Assembly: GCF_900102105.1 (NCBI RefSeq)
Contig: NZ_FNBB01000002.1
Coordinates: forward strand, 496,001 to 560,000
Direction of reading: 5' to 3'
DNA length: 64,000 nucleotides
DNA from: Agrobacterium pusense
Lineage (GTDB): Bacteria; Pseudomonadota; Alphaproteobacteria; Rhizobiales; Rhizobiaceae
The notes under the pieces are model-generated. The model saw only the letters and a list, made by a program, of their open reading frames with translations. It did not search any database and was not told where the DNA came from. Each line of letters begins with the position of its first letter. Position 1 is the first letter of the stretch. This document shows positions 18,670-27,219 of this stretch, in pieces. The position numbers and the translations under genes are program-made.

Positions 18670-18914
18670 CCCGGCAAGAGGATTGCACGTACCTGTATTT
18701 CAAGGGGAGCGGGAAGTGGAAATACGAAGGCCGCGGGTTCTTTCCGACGGCTGACGTTTTCACCATCCAGCGCGAGCACATTGTCGCTGAAAACGGCGGC
18801 ATGCCAGGCATCAGCACTCTCGGTGATGACCTGTTTGTAATCATCATCCCTGACGACAATTGCGCTCATCCCTTCGCATATCCACGGATGATTAAGCCGG
18901 AGGGTTTCGAATGA
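18666..18914 (+). CDS. hypothetical early phage protein
   Basis: An 82-residue protein, Met overlapping the previous stop (ATGA). Aromatic-rich N-terminus (YLYFKGSGKWKYEGRGFF) suggests a small beta fold. No recognised domain. Confidence 0.5.
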   Translation: MTRQEDCTYLYFKGSGKWKYEGRGFFPTADVFTIQREHIVAENGGMPGISTLGDDLFVIIIPDDNCAHPFAYPRMIKPEGFE

Positions 18915-19192
18915 CCTGCGACTGCGAATTTTTCAATTTCGGCGATCCGGTCCGCAACAGACAAAACCCTCATCTCACTGGCGTCGTCATCGGCGATCGC
19001 AACTGGGGTAGCGAGTACCAGGTGCGCCTCGCTGACGGCGCCTCGACGATCTGGTGGCACGGCTTCGAGATCGAGCACGATCCGGACGGTGAGCCGCCGG
19101 CGAAGGAAAACGACGACACCAACGTCGTCAAGGTCGACTTCACACAACGGCGCGTGATTACGCCAGATACAGAAACCGGGGGAGCGGCATAG
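18911..19192 (+). CDS. hypothetical early phage protein
   Basis: A 93-residue protein overlapping the previous gene by 4 bp. It contains a small KOW/SH3-like pattern (GDPVRNRQNPHLTGVVIGDR then YQVRLADGASTIW), seen in many phage and plasmid proteins that bind nucleic acid or protein. Function not assigned. Confidence 0.5.
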   Translation: MTCDCEFFNFGDPVRNRQNPHLTGVVIGDRNWGSEYQVRLADGASTIWWHGFEIEHDPDGEPPAKENDDTNVVKVDFTQRRVITPDTETGGAA

Positions 19193-19313
19193 CCGCAATC
19201 CCGCATCCACGCGCCAATCACGCTGTGTAACCCAGGAAGGAGTTGCGCGTTGGGTTTCGATAGCGGCTGGCTACCAACCAGCCGCACTTCACCACATCAT
19301 TGAGGAGATATCC

Positions 19314-19508
19314 ATGAGACAGGCGCACCTTGCGCATCAGACCGGGCTCACGCGCACCGGCAAGATCAACATGCTCAACCGCAAGCCTTATCGCACCGCT
19401 GCGCAGAAGGCCGAGGCACGTCGCACGGCTGAAAAGATCGGCGGCACATACGTCAGCAACGCACCTGTGAGCTATCACCGTGCGGTTCGGGCGAGGGCGG
19501 AGGGATGA
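19314..19508 (+). CDS. small basic hypothetical protein
   Basis: A 64-residue basic protein with a CACCACATCATTGAGGAG leader ahead of the ATG. Lys/Arg/Ala-rich helix (RTAAQKAEARRTAEKIG). The 120 bp before it hold only the leader. Confidence 0.5.
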   Translation: MRQAHLAHQTGLTRTGKINMLNRKPYRTAAQKAEARRTAEKIGGTYVSNAPVSYHRAVRARAEG

Positions 19509-19750
19509 AGATAAAAACCGAAGTCATCGTCATCCATGAAACCGTCCTTCAATCTTATCTCGTCGATAGTAGCACCTTCCTACTTTTCGCCGCGCTGATC
19601 GGACTCGGCGTCTATTTGGATAGTTCTGCCATGCAATGGGTCGGCGCGATCATCGGATTTCTAACGATGGCTGGGCGCATCAGTCGCCTCAACCGCTTAA
19701 CGATCGATCAAGCGCGTAAGCGTCTTGATGCGTTGGGGGCGGGTGAATGA
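19505..19750 (+). CDS. small two-helix membrane protein
   Basis: An 81-residue protein overlapping its upstream neighbour by 4 bp. Membrane segments at about residues 23-41 and 46-60, then a basic tail (ARKRLDALGAGE). Role unknown; one of three consecutive small membrane proteins. Confidence 0.5.
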   Translation: MKIKTEVIVIHETVLQSYLVDSSTFLLFAALIGLGVYLDSSAMQWVGAIIGFLTMAGRISRLNRLTIDQARKRLDALGAGE

Positions 19751-19983
19751 CCAACCAAAAATCACCATGGCACACCGAATCCATCACGGCACCACCGCTC
19801 GACCACGTCCCTGTCACTCCGACGCCGCGCAAGTACGTTCGCCGTGGCTTAAAGCGCGCCGCTTTGGCCGGAGTAAGCGCAGCAGCGTCGATCGGCCTCA
19901 TCATGCTGTTTCCGTTTGCGGTCGTCGCAATCGCCGTCCTCGGCGCATTCTGGTGGCTGAAATGCCTCCTTTACGCTCGCTGA
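19747..19983 (+). CDS. small membrane protein
   Basis: A 78-residue protein with a soluble proline-rich N-terminus, a basic patch (RKYVRRGLKR) and a hydrophobic C-terminal half likely to form one or two helices. Overlaps the previous gene by 4 bp. Confidence 0.5.
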   Translation: MTNQKSPWHTESITAPPLDHVPVTPTPRKYVRRGLKRAALAGVSAAASIGLIMLFPFAVVAIAVLGAFWWLKCLLYAR

Positions 19984-20063
19984 TCGCAAACTGGCAGTGG
20001 CTGATCGTCTTTGCAGCCGCTGCCTACATCGCAGCCATCATATTTACCGCACCACCACACTGA
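19962..20063 (+). CDS. 33-residue membrane peptide
   Basis: A short frame starting inside the end of the previous gene: MPPLRSLIANWQW followed by one hydrophobic helix (LIVFAAAAYIAAIIF) and a histidine end. It fills the gap before the ATPase gene; too short for certainty. Confidence 0.4.
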   Translation: MPPLRSLIANWQWLIVFAAAAYIAAIIFTAPPH

Positions 20064-20072
20064 GGAGGCCAT

Positions 20073-20846
20073 ATGGCTATTTCACTTTCGTCCCTGAAGT
20101 CGACGAAGAGAGCAGACCCGCCTGTCATTCTGCTTTACGGCGTCGACGGCATAGGCAAGACCAGCCTAGCTGCTGAATTCCCTGACGCGCTTTATTTGCC
20201 AACAGAAGGCGAGCGCACACCGTCCGACGTTGAACTCGTCACGCCTGGCACCATTGAAAGCTTCGACGAACTGCTGGACGTTTTCGGCGAACTGCTCACC
20301 GAGGAACACGACCGCAAGACGGTTATTGTCGACAGCCTCGACGGTCTGGAGCCGCTTGTATGGGAAGCTACCTGCCGCCGCATCGGCGTGGCCTCAATCG
20401 AGGAGGCTGGGTTCGGCAAAGGTTACGTGGAAGCCGATAGCGAATGGAACGAGCTTATGGCGGCGGTCTCCGCCCTCGCTCAGCGTGGCATCTGCGTAGT
20501 GATGCTTGCGCACCCCGAGATCGTCCGCTTCGACAGCCCTGTCACAGACCCCTATAGCCGCTATCAGCCGAAGCTGCACAAGCGCGCCAATGCGCTGGTC
20601 CGCGAGAAGTCCGACATCGTCGCCTTCATGAACTACCGCGTCTCCATCAAGGAGAAGGAAGTCGCGCGACAAACGAAGGTCGCTCACGCTGAGGGTGGAA
20701 AGGAGCGGCAGATTCACCTCGTCGAGGGCGCCGGCTTCAACGCCAAGAATCGTTACTCGATGCCGGACGCAGTGCCTTATCGAAAAGGGCAGGGCTACGC
20801 AGAGTTGGCGAAGCACTTCCCGGCGCCCACGGGAGTGGCGGCCTAG
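20073..20846 (+). CDS. phage RecA-like NTPase (Sak4-type recombinase family)
   Basis: A 257-residue P-loop ATPase with Walker A LLYGVDGIGKTSLA (about residues 25-38) and Walker B KTVIVDSLDG (about 88-97), in the RecA-like fold of Sak4/AAA_24 phage proteins, which anneal or exchange single strands during phage recombination. It sits with a DUF669 protein, clamp and exonuclease, the usual company of such recombinases. Leader CACCACACTGAGGAG precedes the ATG. Confidence 0.8.
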   Translation: MAISLSSLKSTKRADPPVILLYGVDGIGKTSLAAEFPDALYLPTEGERTPSDVELVTPGTIESFDELLDVFGELLTEEHDRKTVIVDSLDGLEPLVWEATCRRIGVASIEEAGFGKGYVEADSEWNELMAAVSALAQRGICVVMLAHPEIVRFDSPVTDPYSRYQPKLHKRANALVREKSDIVAFMNYRVSIKEKEVARQTKVAHAEGGKERQIHLVEGAGFNAKNRYSMPDAVPYRKGQGYAELAKHFPAPTGVAA

Positions 20847-20848
20847 CT

Positions 20849-21634
20849 GTGAAAGCCGACAACGACAACGAACAGCTTCCGCGTACTCGCGCGGAAGCGG
20901 CAAGTCTCGGGATAAAGCACTACTTCACAGGCCAGCCTTGCAAGCGCGGGCACATGGAGAAACGGCTAACCAGCAGCGGGCAATGCAAAGAGTGCGCCCG
21001 AACGTTGCAGCGTGCCGCATACCCAAGAAGGATTGAGAAAATCCTGTCTTATCAGTCGGAGTATAGGGACAGGAACAGGGAAAAGATTCGTGCTTACGCA
21101 AAGGAATGGAGGAAAAAAAATCCAGAGAAGTTTCTGATCGCCATAGATAGATGGAGGGACGAAAATCCAGATTATCGTAGCAGCAATCTGGAGCACTTCA
21201 GAAAGAAAGACAAAGAGTATCAGGCGAGAAGGCGCTCCACCCCAAAGGGGAGAATAGATGACGCAATCTCAGCAGGAATTAGAGATACTCTGAAAAGGGG
21301 ACAAAAACGCGGCACAAGATGGGAAATGCTTGTCGGCTACAGCGTCGACGAACTCATGATGCATCTTGAGAAACGTTTTGAGCCAGGGATGAGTTGGGAC
21401 AATTACGGTGAATGGCACATGGATCACCGTATACCCAAGACCGCATTCAACTATGAGACAGTAGACGACATCGATTTCAAGAGATGTTGGGCGCTAGAAA
21501 ACCTGCGCCCAATGTGGGCGAAGGAAAACATGCGCAAAGGGGCAAAACTGGATGCTCCATTCCAACCAAGCTTGTTGATCGCAACCAACGACAACAAGAA
21601 AAACACCACACCACAGGAGACCACGAATGGCTAA
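20849..21634 (+). CDS. HNH endonuclease, possibly a homing enzyme
   Basis: A 261-residue protein starting at GTG 20849. An N-terminal zinc-binding segment (PCKRGHMEKRLTSSGQCKEC) is followed by a long Lys/Arg/Glu helix and a C-terminal HNH-type core (WHMDHRIPKTAFN, then CWALENLRPMWAKENMRKG). Base composition is more AT-rich than its neighbours, and it separates the recombinase gene from the DUF669 gene that normally follows it, as an inserted homing endonuclease would. The NDN peptide occurs near both ends. Confidence 0.75.
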   Translation: MKADNDNEQLPRTRAEAASLGIKHYFTGQPCKRGHMEKRLTSSGQCKECARTLQRAAYPRRIEKILSYQSEYRDRNREKIRAYAKEWRKKNPEKFLIAIDRWRDENPDYRSSNLEHFRKKDKEYQARRRSTPKGRIDDAISAGIRDTLKRGQKRGTRWEMLVGYSVDELMMHLEKRFEPGMSWDNYGEWHMDHRIPKTAFNYETVDDIDFKRCWALENLRPMWAKENMRKGAKLDAPFQPSLLIATNDNKKNTTPQETTNG

Positions 21635-22193
21635 TCTTGGAACTAAGTTCAATGCGCAGGATCACGACACAGAACAACGCGACTACGAGGAGCTCCCGAA
21701 TGGAATCTACTCCTTGGAGATTGAGGCGAGCGATGTAGCGCCCAACAAAGCTGGCACTGGTACCGTCCTGAAAACCACGATGACAGTGATTGAGCCCGAA
21801 CCCTACAAAGGGCGCAAGTTGTTCACCCAATTCAACATTGAACACAACAATCCCCAGGTTCAGGAGATCGCGCAAAGACAATTCGCTAGCCTTTGCCGCG
21901 CAATGTCCGTGGACAGCGTAGAAGATTCTGAACAGCTTCATTTCCTCGCGTTTACCGCCAAGGTCGGACTTGGGAAGCCGTCCAAAGACGGCCAATATCC
22001 AGCTCGTGCAGAAATTCGGCGTTATTACTTTCCCGATGAAGGAAACGTCCCAGCCCCGGCTATCGACGCCAACCAGCCTGCGCCACAGCCAGCGGCCGCT
22101 AACGACAACCGCCGCACCGCAGCCAGCAACGACAACAAGCCTGCCGCTGCGGCTGCCGCTGGAACGACGCGCCGGCCTTGGGGGGGCAAGTAA
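21627..22193 (+). CDS. DUF669 family phage protein (single-strand DNA binding type)
   Basis: A 188-residue protein: an N-terminal DUF669 domain (residues 1-140, with LPNGIYSLEIEASDV and GRKLFTQFNIEHNNPQVQEIAQRQF) and a disordered Ala/Pro-rich tail with two NDN copies, ending RRPWGGK. DUF669 proteins accompany phage Sak4-type recombinases and are thought to act as SSB-like partners. Overlaps the HNH gene by 8 bp. Confidence 0.7.
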   Translation: MANLGTKFNAQDHDTEQRDYEELPNGIYSLEIEASDVAPNKAGTGTVLKTTMTVIEPEPYKGRKLFTQFNIEHNNPQVQEIAQRQFASLCRAMSVDSVEDSEQLHFLAFTAKVGLGKPSKDGQYPARAEIRRYYFPDEGNVPAPAIDANQPAPQPAAANDNRRTAASNDNKPAAAAAAGTTRRPWGGK

Positions 22194-22255
22194 CCATCAG
22201 CGCGGGCTGCCTCACCAGCGGCCCGCTATTTCACCACATCACCGAGGAGACACCC

Positions 22256-23308
22256 ATGCACCTTGTCATCCACAAGGAAGACCTGACGCGTGCGCTTGCC
22301 GCCACGACGAAGGTCGTCGAAGCAAGATCCACCATCCCCATCCTGTCGAGTGCCCAGCTTGCTGCCGCAGGCGACGGGCTTGCGATAACGGCGACCGACC
22401 TCGACATCAGCGCCACTGCAGGCGTGCCGGCGGAGGTCGCCAAGCCCGGCAACATCTGCGTTAGCGCCAAGCTGCTCAACGACATCGCCCGCAAGGCGAC
22501 CGGCGACATTACTATGTCTCTGGAGGGTGACAAACTTTCGGTCAAATCCGGCCGCTCGCGTTTTTCGCTTTCGACGCTGTCGGCAGAAGACTTCCCGACG
22601 CTTGGCGAAGACAAGTTCGACGCTGAATTCGAGATCGATCTGGCCGCACTGTTTGCACCGGTGTCGTTCGCGATCTCGACAGAGGAAACGCGCTATTATC
22701 TGAACGGCGTGTTCTTCAAGGGCGGCAGCAAGTCGGAAGCAGTTGCCACCGACGGCCATCGTCTCGGACGTAACATCGGCCCTGAGTTGCCAACCTTCGA
22801 TGGCGTCATCGTACCCCGTAAGACCGTCGGCCTGCTTCCGAAGGGCAAGGTGCAGGTGGCCGTCAGCCAGCAGAAAATCCGCATCGTGTCGGACGACGTG
22901 CGCATCACGTCGAAGCTGATCGACGGCACATTTCCTGACTACGAGCGCGTCATTCCTACGAGCAACGAACGTGTCATCACCGTTGATCGTGACGCGCTGA
23001 TGAAGGCGTCTGACCGGGTTTCGACCGTGTCGTCTGAACGCGGCCGCGCCGTGAAGTTCAGCATCGCGCCAGGCAGCATCGCGCTTGCTGTCGCGGCGGG
23101 CGAGGCGTCGGCAAATGACGAAGTCGAGGCAGAATACAGCGGAGAGCCGATGGATATCGGTTTCAACGCGGCTTACGTCCGCGACGTGCTCAACGTGTTG
23201 CCGACCGGTCCGGTCAAGCTGGCCTTGCAGGATGGCGGCACGCCGGGGCTGATCACGTCCGATGGCTTTGAGGGGCTGACGCTCGTTTGCATGCCGATGA
23301 GGGTGTAG
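22256..23308 (+). CDS. phage-encoded DNA polymerase III beta sliding clamp
   Basis: A 350-residue DnaN homologue: three repeats of the clamp fold, with N-terminal KVVEARSTIPILSS, central TDGHRLGRN and C-terminal ending LVCMPMRV, the conserved clamp terminus. It would tether a replicase to phage DNA or recruit host polymerase III to it. Start chosen at the ATG after a CACCACATCACCGAGGAGAC leader. Slightly shorter than bacterial clamps (about 370). Confidence 0.92.
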   Translation: MHLVIHKEDLTRALAATTKVVEARSTIPILSSAQLAAAGDGLAITATDLDISATAGVPAEVAKPGNICVSAKLLNDIARKATGDITMSLEGDKLSVKSGRSRFSLSTLSAEDFPTLGEDKFDAEFEIDLAALFAPVSFAISTEETRYYLNGVFFKGGSKSEAVATDGHRLGRNIGPELPTFDGVIVPRKTVGLLPKGKVQVAVSQQKIRIVSDDVRITSKLIDGTFPDYERVIPTSNERVITVDRDALMKASDRVSTVSSERGRAVKFSIAPGSIALAVAAGEASANDEVEAEYSGEPMDIGFNAAYVRDVLNVLPTGPVKLALQDGGTPGLITSDGFEGLTLVCMPMRV

Positions 23309-23352
23309 ACGATGGTAGCCGTTTTTATTTTCGCTTCTGGGGTGGGGTCATA

Positions 23353-24282
23353 ATGGCCCCATTACCCAAGCCGGAATCCAACACTGTCAGAGCTATATAC
23401 CAAGCCTACGAAGCCGCAGCCTCATCATGGGACAGCCTCGGCATATCCGTCGGCGAGGCCAACAACCCATGTGATCGCGCCCTTTGGTACAGCTTCCGCT
23501 GGGCATCACCGCTTGAAAAGCATCACGGCCGTCAGCTGCGATTGTTCGAAACCGGGAATCTTGAGGAATCGCGATTGGTCGAAGACCTCGAACGCGTCGG
23601 CGTCGATGTCTATGGCCAGCAGGACAAGATCAGGCTGGTGCAGGGCCACGTCCGCGGCAAGTGCGACGGCAAGGCCATGGGCGTCGTCGAGGCGCCTAAG
23701 ACCGAGCATTTGCTCGAATTCAAGTCCAGCAATGCGAAGGGCATGAAGGAGATAGTCAAGAAAGGATGCAAGGAAGCGAAACCGCTCCACTACGGCCAGT
23801 GCCAGCTCGGCATGCATGCCTTTGGTCTGTCTCGCTGCCTCTATCTCGTCAGCTGCAAGGATGACGACACGCTATACGCTGAACGCATCGAATACGATCC
23901 GGAGTTCTGCTTGCGCCTGCTGGCGCGGTTAGAACGCATCATTAATTCGCCTGAGCCGCCGTCGCGCATCAACCATGCCCCGGACTGGTTTGAGTGCGCC
24001 TTCTGCAAACACAAGCCTGTGTGCAAGGAGAGTGCATGGCCACGCGTCACCTGTCGATCCTGCATTCACTCGTCGCCAGAAATGGGCGGCGACGGTCATT
24101 GGTCCTGCGCACGCTGGGCAAAGCCGATTTCATTCGACGAGCAAAAGGAAGGCTGCCCCACGCATCTCACCATCCCGGCTCTTGTGCCAGGCGAACAAAC
24201 GGATTGCGACGAGGAAGCTGAGACGATCACGTACGTGCTGCGAGACGGCACGACATGGATTGATGGCGCCACCAACGCCTAA
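23353..24282 (+). CDS. PD-(D/E)XK nuclease, Cas4/RecB-like
   Basis: A 309-residue nuclease with the catalytic pattern GKCDG, then LLEFKSS, then a QLGMHAFG helix (motifs II, III and the Q motif). A cysteine cluster in the second half (WFECAFCKHKPVCKE and later CRSC) suggests bound zinc or an Fe-S cluster, as in Cas4/AddB-type enzymes. It probably resects DNA ends for the phage recombinase. Start at ATG 23353; earlier in-frame codons lack a ribosome site. Confidence 0.75.
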   Translation: MAPLPKPESNTVRAIYQAYEAAASSWDSLGISVGEANNPCDRALWYSFRWASPLEKHHGRQLRLFETGNLEESRLVEDLERVGVDVYGQQDKIRLVQGHVRGKCDGKAMGVVEAPKTEHLLEFKSSNAKGMKEIVKKGCKEAKPLHYGQCQLGMHAFGLSRCLYLVSCKDDDTLYAERIEYDPEFCLRLLARLERIINSPEPPSRINHAPDWFECAFCKHKPVCKESAWPRVTCRSCIHSSPEMGGDGHWSCARWAKPISFDEQKEGCPTHLTIPALVPGEQTDCDEEAETITYVLRDGTTWIDGATNA

Positions 24283-24302
24283 CACCACATGAGGAGACCA
24301 CC

Positions 24303-24839
24303 ATGCCGCTTGTTGCACGCACGCCGCTTGTAGCTGCCAATGATAACAATCTGCGCAGTCCCGAGTTCGACCGCAAGCTTCTGGCCTACGAGCCGGCTTT
24401 ACGAAGACTGGCGCGAAAGATCACAAAGAACGAAGACGCGGCCGACGAACTGTTTCAGTCGGCGATGGTCGTCATGTTGCGCCGTCATCGGGAATGCCGG
24501 CTTGAGACCTTTTGGACATGGGCCGTCCTCTGTGTTCGGGGTACGGCCCAGGAATTCGTTCGCACAAATTCCACCAAGTCGCGGTCCGCTGAGGTCTGCA
24601 GTCTCTCGGCCTTTGAGGAACTGCCGGGTTCCACTGATCCGCACCAGGAGGAGGGCACCGACCTGTCTCGCGTTGTTTCCCTGCTGGAAGGCCGCAATGG
24701 CACGATGCTGATGCGCCGGGCGATGGGCGAGACGCTGGAAGCTATCGGCAACGACCACGGCCTCACCAAGGAGCGCGTGCGCCAGATCGTCATCAAGGAG
24801 CGGGCGAGGGTGCTTGGGCTGCTGCGGGAGGCGGGTTAG
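24303..24839 (+). CDS. phage-encoded sigma-70-like factor
   Basis: A 178-residue protein with an ECF-like region 2 (AYEPALRRLARKITKNEDAA then DELFQSAMVVML) and region 4 HTH (ETLEAIGNDHGLTKERVRQI). The VAANDNN peptide lies at the N-terminus. It would redirect host RNA polymerase, plausibly to middle or late phage promoters; no such promoter is identified here. Leader CACCACATGAGGAGAC precedes the start. Confidence 0.75.
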   Translation: MPLVARTPLVAANDNNLRSPEFDRKLLAYEPALRRLARKITKNEDAADELFQSAMVVMLRRHRECRLETFWTWAVLCVRGTAQEFVRTNSTKSRSAEVCSLSAFEELPGSTDPHQEEGTDLSRVVSLLEGRNGTMLMRRAMGETLEAIGNDHGLTKERVRQIVIKERARVLGLLREAG

Positions 24840-25447
24840 TCCAAAACGTCGAATCCTGTCGAGGCAAACGCAACTCGAACCTGCTTCGATCCGTGCATAC
24901 GGTAATGGACGATGAAGCCCAGTACAAAACCGCCCTGCTGATTCTGGTCGAGAAATCTTACGTTGAAAACGCTCGTGGATACTGCAGGCATATCACTCGA
25001 GAAGCGCCCAGCGAGACGGAAAGGAACGTCAAATACGTGCTCACGCTTTTTCTCGATTACTACGTCGTAAAGTGCGGCAACAAGATCGCGAACTTCTTCC
25101 GCTCCACGGTGAATAAGCACCCAGTCAGGGTACTCCAACCTGATGCTTTGGACATAGAGCGGTAGCCGATTGTGGTTGACTATCTCGATGGCGACCCTGT
25201 GGCGGTAGTTTTTCCCATCGTCTGGTAGCTGATAGGCGCTGAATACAGGCTCTACGTCTCCGAGAACCGCGTCCGCTTGTCTTTTGGCTTGGCGCGCCGA
25301 CGAAAAAGCAAAAGCAGCCGCGAGAATTGCGGCGAGCGCAGATAACCCTGCAATCCAATCGTTTATCTCAAGGTCTGGAATCTCGTATGCTCCAACTTCG
25401 CCACTACCAAGAAGAAGCAGAAAACGCCGTTTTCGACTACTGGTCAA
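24836..25447 (-). CDS. membrane-anchored hypothetical protein on the opposite strand
   Basis: About 200 residues: one N-terminal membrane helix (WIAGLSALAAILAAAFAFSSA) followed by a soluble beta-rich domain. It is opposite in direction to its neighbours and overlaps the 5' end of the helicase gene by about 60 bp if the TTG at 25447 is used; no ribosome site supports that start and a shorter form is likely. More AT-rich than the region. Looks like a lysogenic-conversion gene; function unknown. Confidence 0.5.
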   Translation of the reverse strand: MTSSRKRRFLLLLGSGEVGAYEIPDLEINDWIAGLSALAAILAAAFAFSSARQAKRQADAVLGDVEPVFSAYQLPDDGKNYRHRVAIEIVNHNRLPLYVQSIRLEYPDWVLIHRGAEEVRDLVAALYDVVIEKKREHVFDVPFRLAGRFSSDMPAVSTSVFNVRFLDQNQQGGFVLGFIVHYRMHGSKQVRVAFASTGFDVLD

Positions 25448-27141
25448 CGACGGCTGGCAATCCGCTTGTGGATCTCGCGACAGGCTGCGGGAAGTCGCTG
25501 CTGATGGCTTCGCTCATCAAGAGGCTGGTTGAAGGATGGCCGGACATGCGCATCCTTGTCGCTACCCACGTCGCCGAGCTGATCGAGCAGAATTACCTTG
25601 AGCTGCTTGGCATCTGGCCTTTCGCGCCGGCGGGGATTTTCTCTGCTGGTCTCGGCCGCCGTGACGCGCGTAGCCAAATCATCTTCGCCGGCATCCAGAC
25701 CGTGCACAGTAAAGCTGAACTCATCGGGCATATCGACGTGCTGATGGTAGACGAGTGCCATCTGATCCCCGCCAACAGCAACACGATGTACGGCCGTTTC
25801 ATCGCGGCCCTGCGAGCGATCAATCCGGATATGAAAATCCTGGGGCTCACCGCCACGCCTTACCGGCTGGACACAGGCCGGTTGGATGAGGGCGATGATC
25901 GGCTGTTCGACCAGATCGTCTATACCTACGGCATCGCCGATGGTGTTGCTGACGGCTATCTCGCACCGCTTTCGTCCAAGGCTACTGCCACGACGTTCGA
26001 CATGAAGGGCGTCGGAAGGCAGGGCGGCGACTATAAGCAATCCGCGTTGCAGGCTGCCGTGGACAAGATGGACGTCACGCGTTCCGCCGTGGACGAGATC
26101 GTCGCAAAGGGCGCCGACCGCAAGTCCTGGCTTTGCTTCTGCTCCGGCGTCGAACACGCCGAGCACGTGCGTGACGAAATCCGTTCGCGCGGCATCTCCT
26201 GCGAGATGATTAGCGGCGAAACGCCGAAGGATGAGCGCCGGCGCATCATCGAGGACTTCAAGTCCTACAAGATCCGCGCGCTGACCAACAACTCGGTTCT
26301 GACCACCGGCTTCAATCACAAGGGTGTCGACCTTATCGCGGCATTGCGCCCGACGTTGTCAGTTTCGCTGTACGTGCAGATGATGGGCCGCGGCACTCGC
26401 GTCATATACGCGCCTGGCATGCCTCTCGACACGCCTCAGGAGCGCATTGCTGCAATCAAAGCTGGCCCGAAACCTTCGTGCCTTGTGCTGGACTTCGCCG
26501 GTCTCGTCGACAAGCACGGACCGGTCGACATGGTGCAGCCAAAGACGCCCAACAAGGGCGACGGCGAAGCGCCAGTGAAGGTTTGCCCGTTCGACGTCGA
26601 GGACAAGAATGGTCGCTTCGGCTGTGGCGAGAAGGTGCATGCCTCAGCGCGCACGTGCTCATGCTGCGGCTATGAGTTTGATATCGATGACAGCCCGAAG
26701 ATTACGGCGACGGCTGCTGATACGCCGATCATGTCGACGGCAGAACCAGAACCCCGCACCGTCACATCGCGCAGCTTCTACTACCACGAAGGGAAGGGCG
26801 ATAAGCCGCCGTCGGTGAAGGTCAGCTACATGGTCGGCATGACGGCGATCAACGAGTGGGTTTGTCCGCAGCATAGCGGGTTCCCGAAGTCAAAGGCCGA
26901 TCGATACTGGCGAGCGCATGGCGGTAAGATGCCGTTCCCCAAGACCGTGTTGGAATGGATCGAGCGGCAGGCAGAACTTGCCGACATCGTCGAGATCACG
27001 GTTAAGCCGCGCCAGAAGTACTGGGACGTTGTCGGTCATGTGGTCGGCGCGGCCAATGACAATCGAGTGTCACCGGCGAATGACAACGCGCCGGAAGAAG
27101 AGGATTGGCGGGTGTTGATGGATGATGACGTGCCGTTCTAA
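25387..27141 (+). CDS. DEAD/DEAH-box superfamily 2 helicase
   Basis: A 584-residue helicase: Q-like motif LRHYQEEA, Walker A-type ATGCGKS, DEAD-type MVDECH, LTATPYR (motif III region) and a helicase C domain with TTGFNHKGVD and the QMMGRGTR motif VI. A zinc-ribbon-like cysteine group (CGEKVHASARTCSCCGYEF) follows. The C-terminus has two ANDN copies and the acidic end EEEDWRVLMDDDVPF, resembling SSB-like acidic tips. Role: phage replication or recombination. Confidence 0.9.
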   Translation: MLQLRHYQEEAENAVFDYWSTTAGNPLVDLATGCGKSLLMASLIKRLVEGWPDMRILVATHVAELIEQNYLELLGIWPFAPAGIFSAGLGRRDARSQIIFAGIQTVHSKAELIGHIDVLMVDECHLIPANSNTMYGRFIAALRAINPDMKILGLTATPYRLDTGRLDEGDDRLFDQIVYTYGIADGVADGYLAPLSSKATATTFDMKGVGRQGGDYKQSALQAAVDKMDVTRSAVDEIVAKGADRKSWLCFCSGVEHAEHVRDEIRSRGISCEMISGETPKDERRRIIEDFKSYKIRALTNNSVLTTGFNHKGVDLIAALRPTLSVSLYVQMMGRGTRVIYAPGMPLDTPQERIAAIKAGPKPSCLVLDFAGLVDKHGPVDMVQPKTPNKGDGEAPVKVCPFDVEDKNGRFGCGEKVHASARTCSCCGYEFDIDDSPKITATAADTPIMSTAEPEPRTVTSRSFYYHEGKGDKPPSVKVSYMVGMTAINEWVCPQHSGFPKSKADRYWRAHGGKMPFPKTVLEWIERQAELADIVEITVKPRQKYWDVVGHVVGAANDNRVSPANDNAPEEEDWRVLMDDDVPF

Positions 27142-27143
27142 TC

Positions 27144-27172
27144 TTGACAAATTTGTAAAAACGGTATAGCTT
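27144..27172 (+). promoter_or_regulatory. internal promoter with operator (site C)
   Basis: TTGACA (27144-27149), 17 bases, TAGCTT (27167-27172), with ACAAATTTGT at 27147-27156. It starts two bases after the helicase stop codon and is one mismatch away from the 62,834 copy over about 31 bp. It would drive the 27.2-30.5 kb module, including the transglycosylase-like and transporter genes, under the second repressor. Confidence 0.75.
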
Positions 27173-27219
27173 CAAACTCTACGCCACACCAATGGCGTCA
27201 CCACAGTGAGGAGATAGAT

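Noticed and set aside
25327..25386. Extended N-terminus for the helicase
   Set aside because: The extra 20 residues lack a ribosome site and overlap the opposite-strand gene; the conserved LRHYQ motif begins right after the ATG at 25387.
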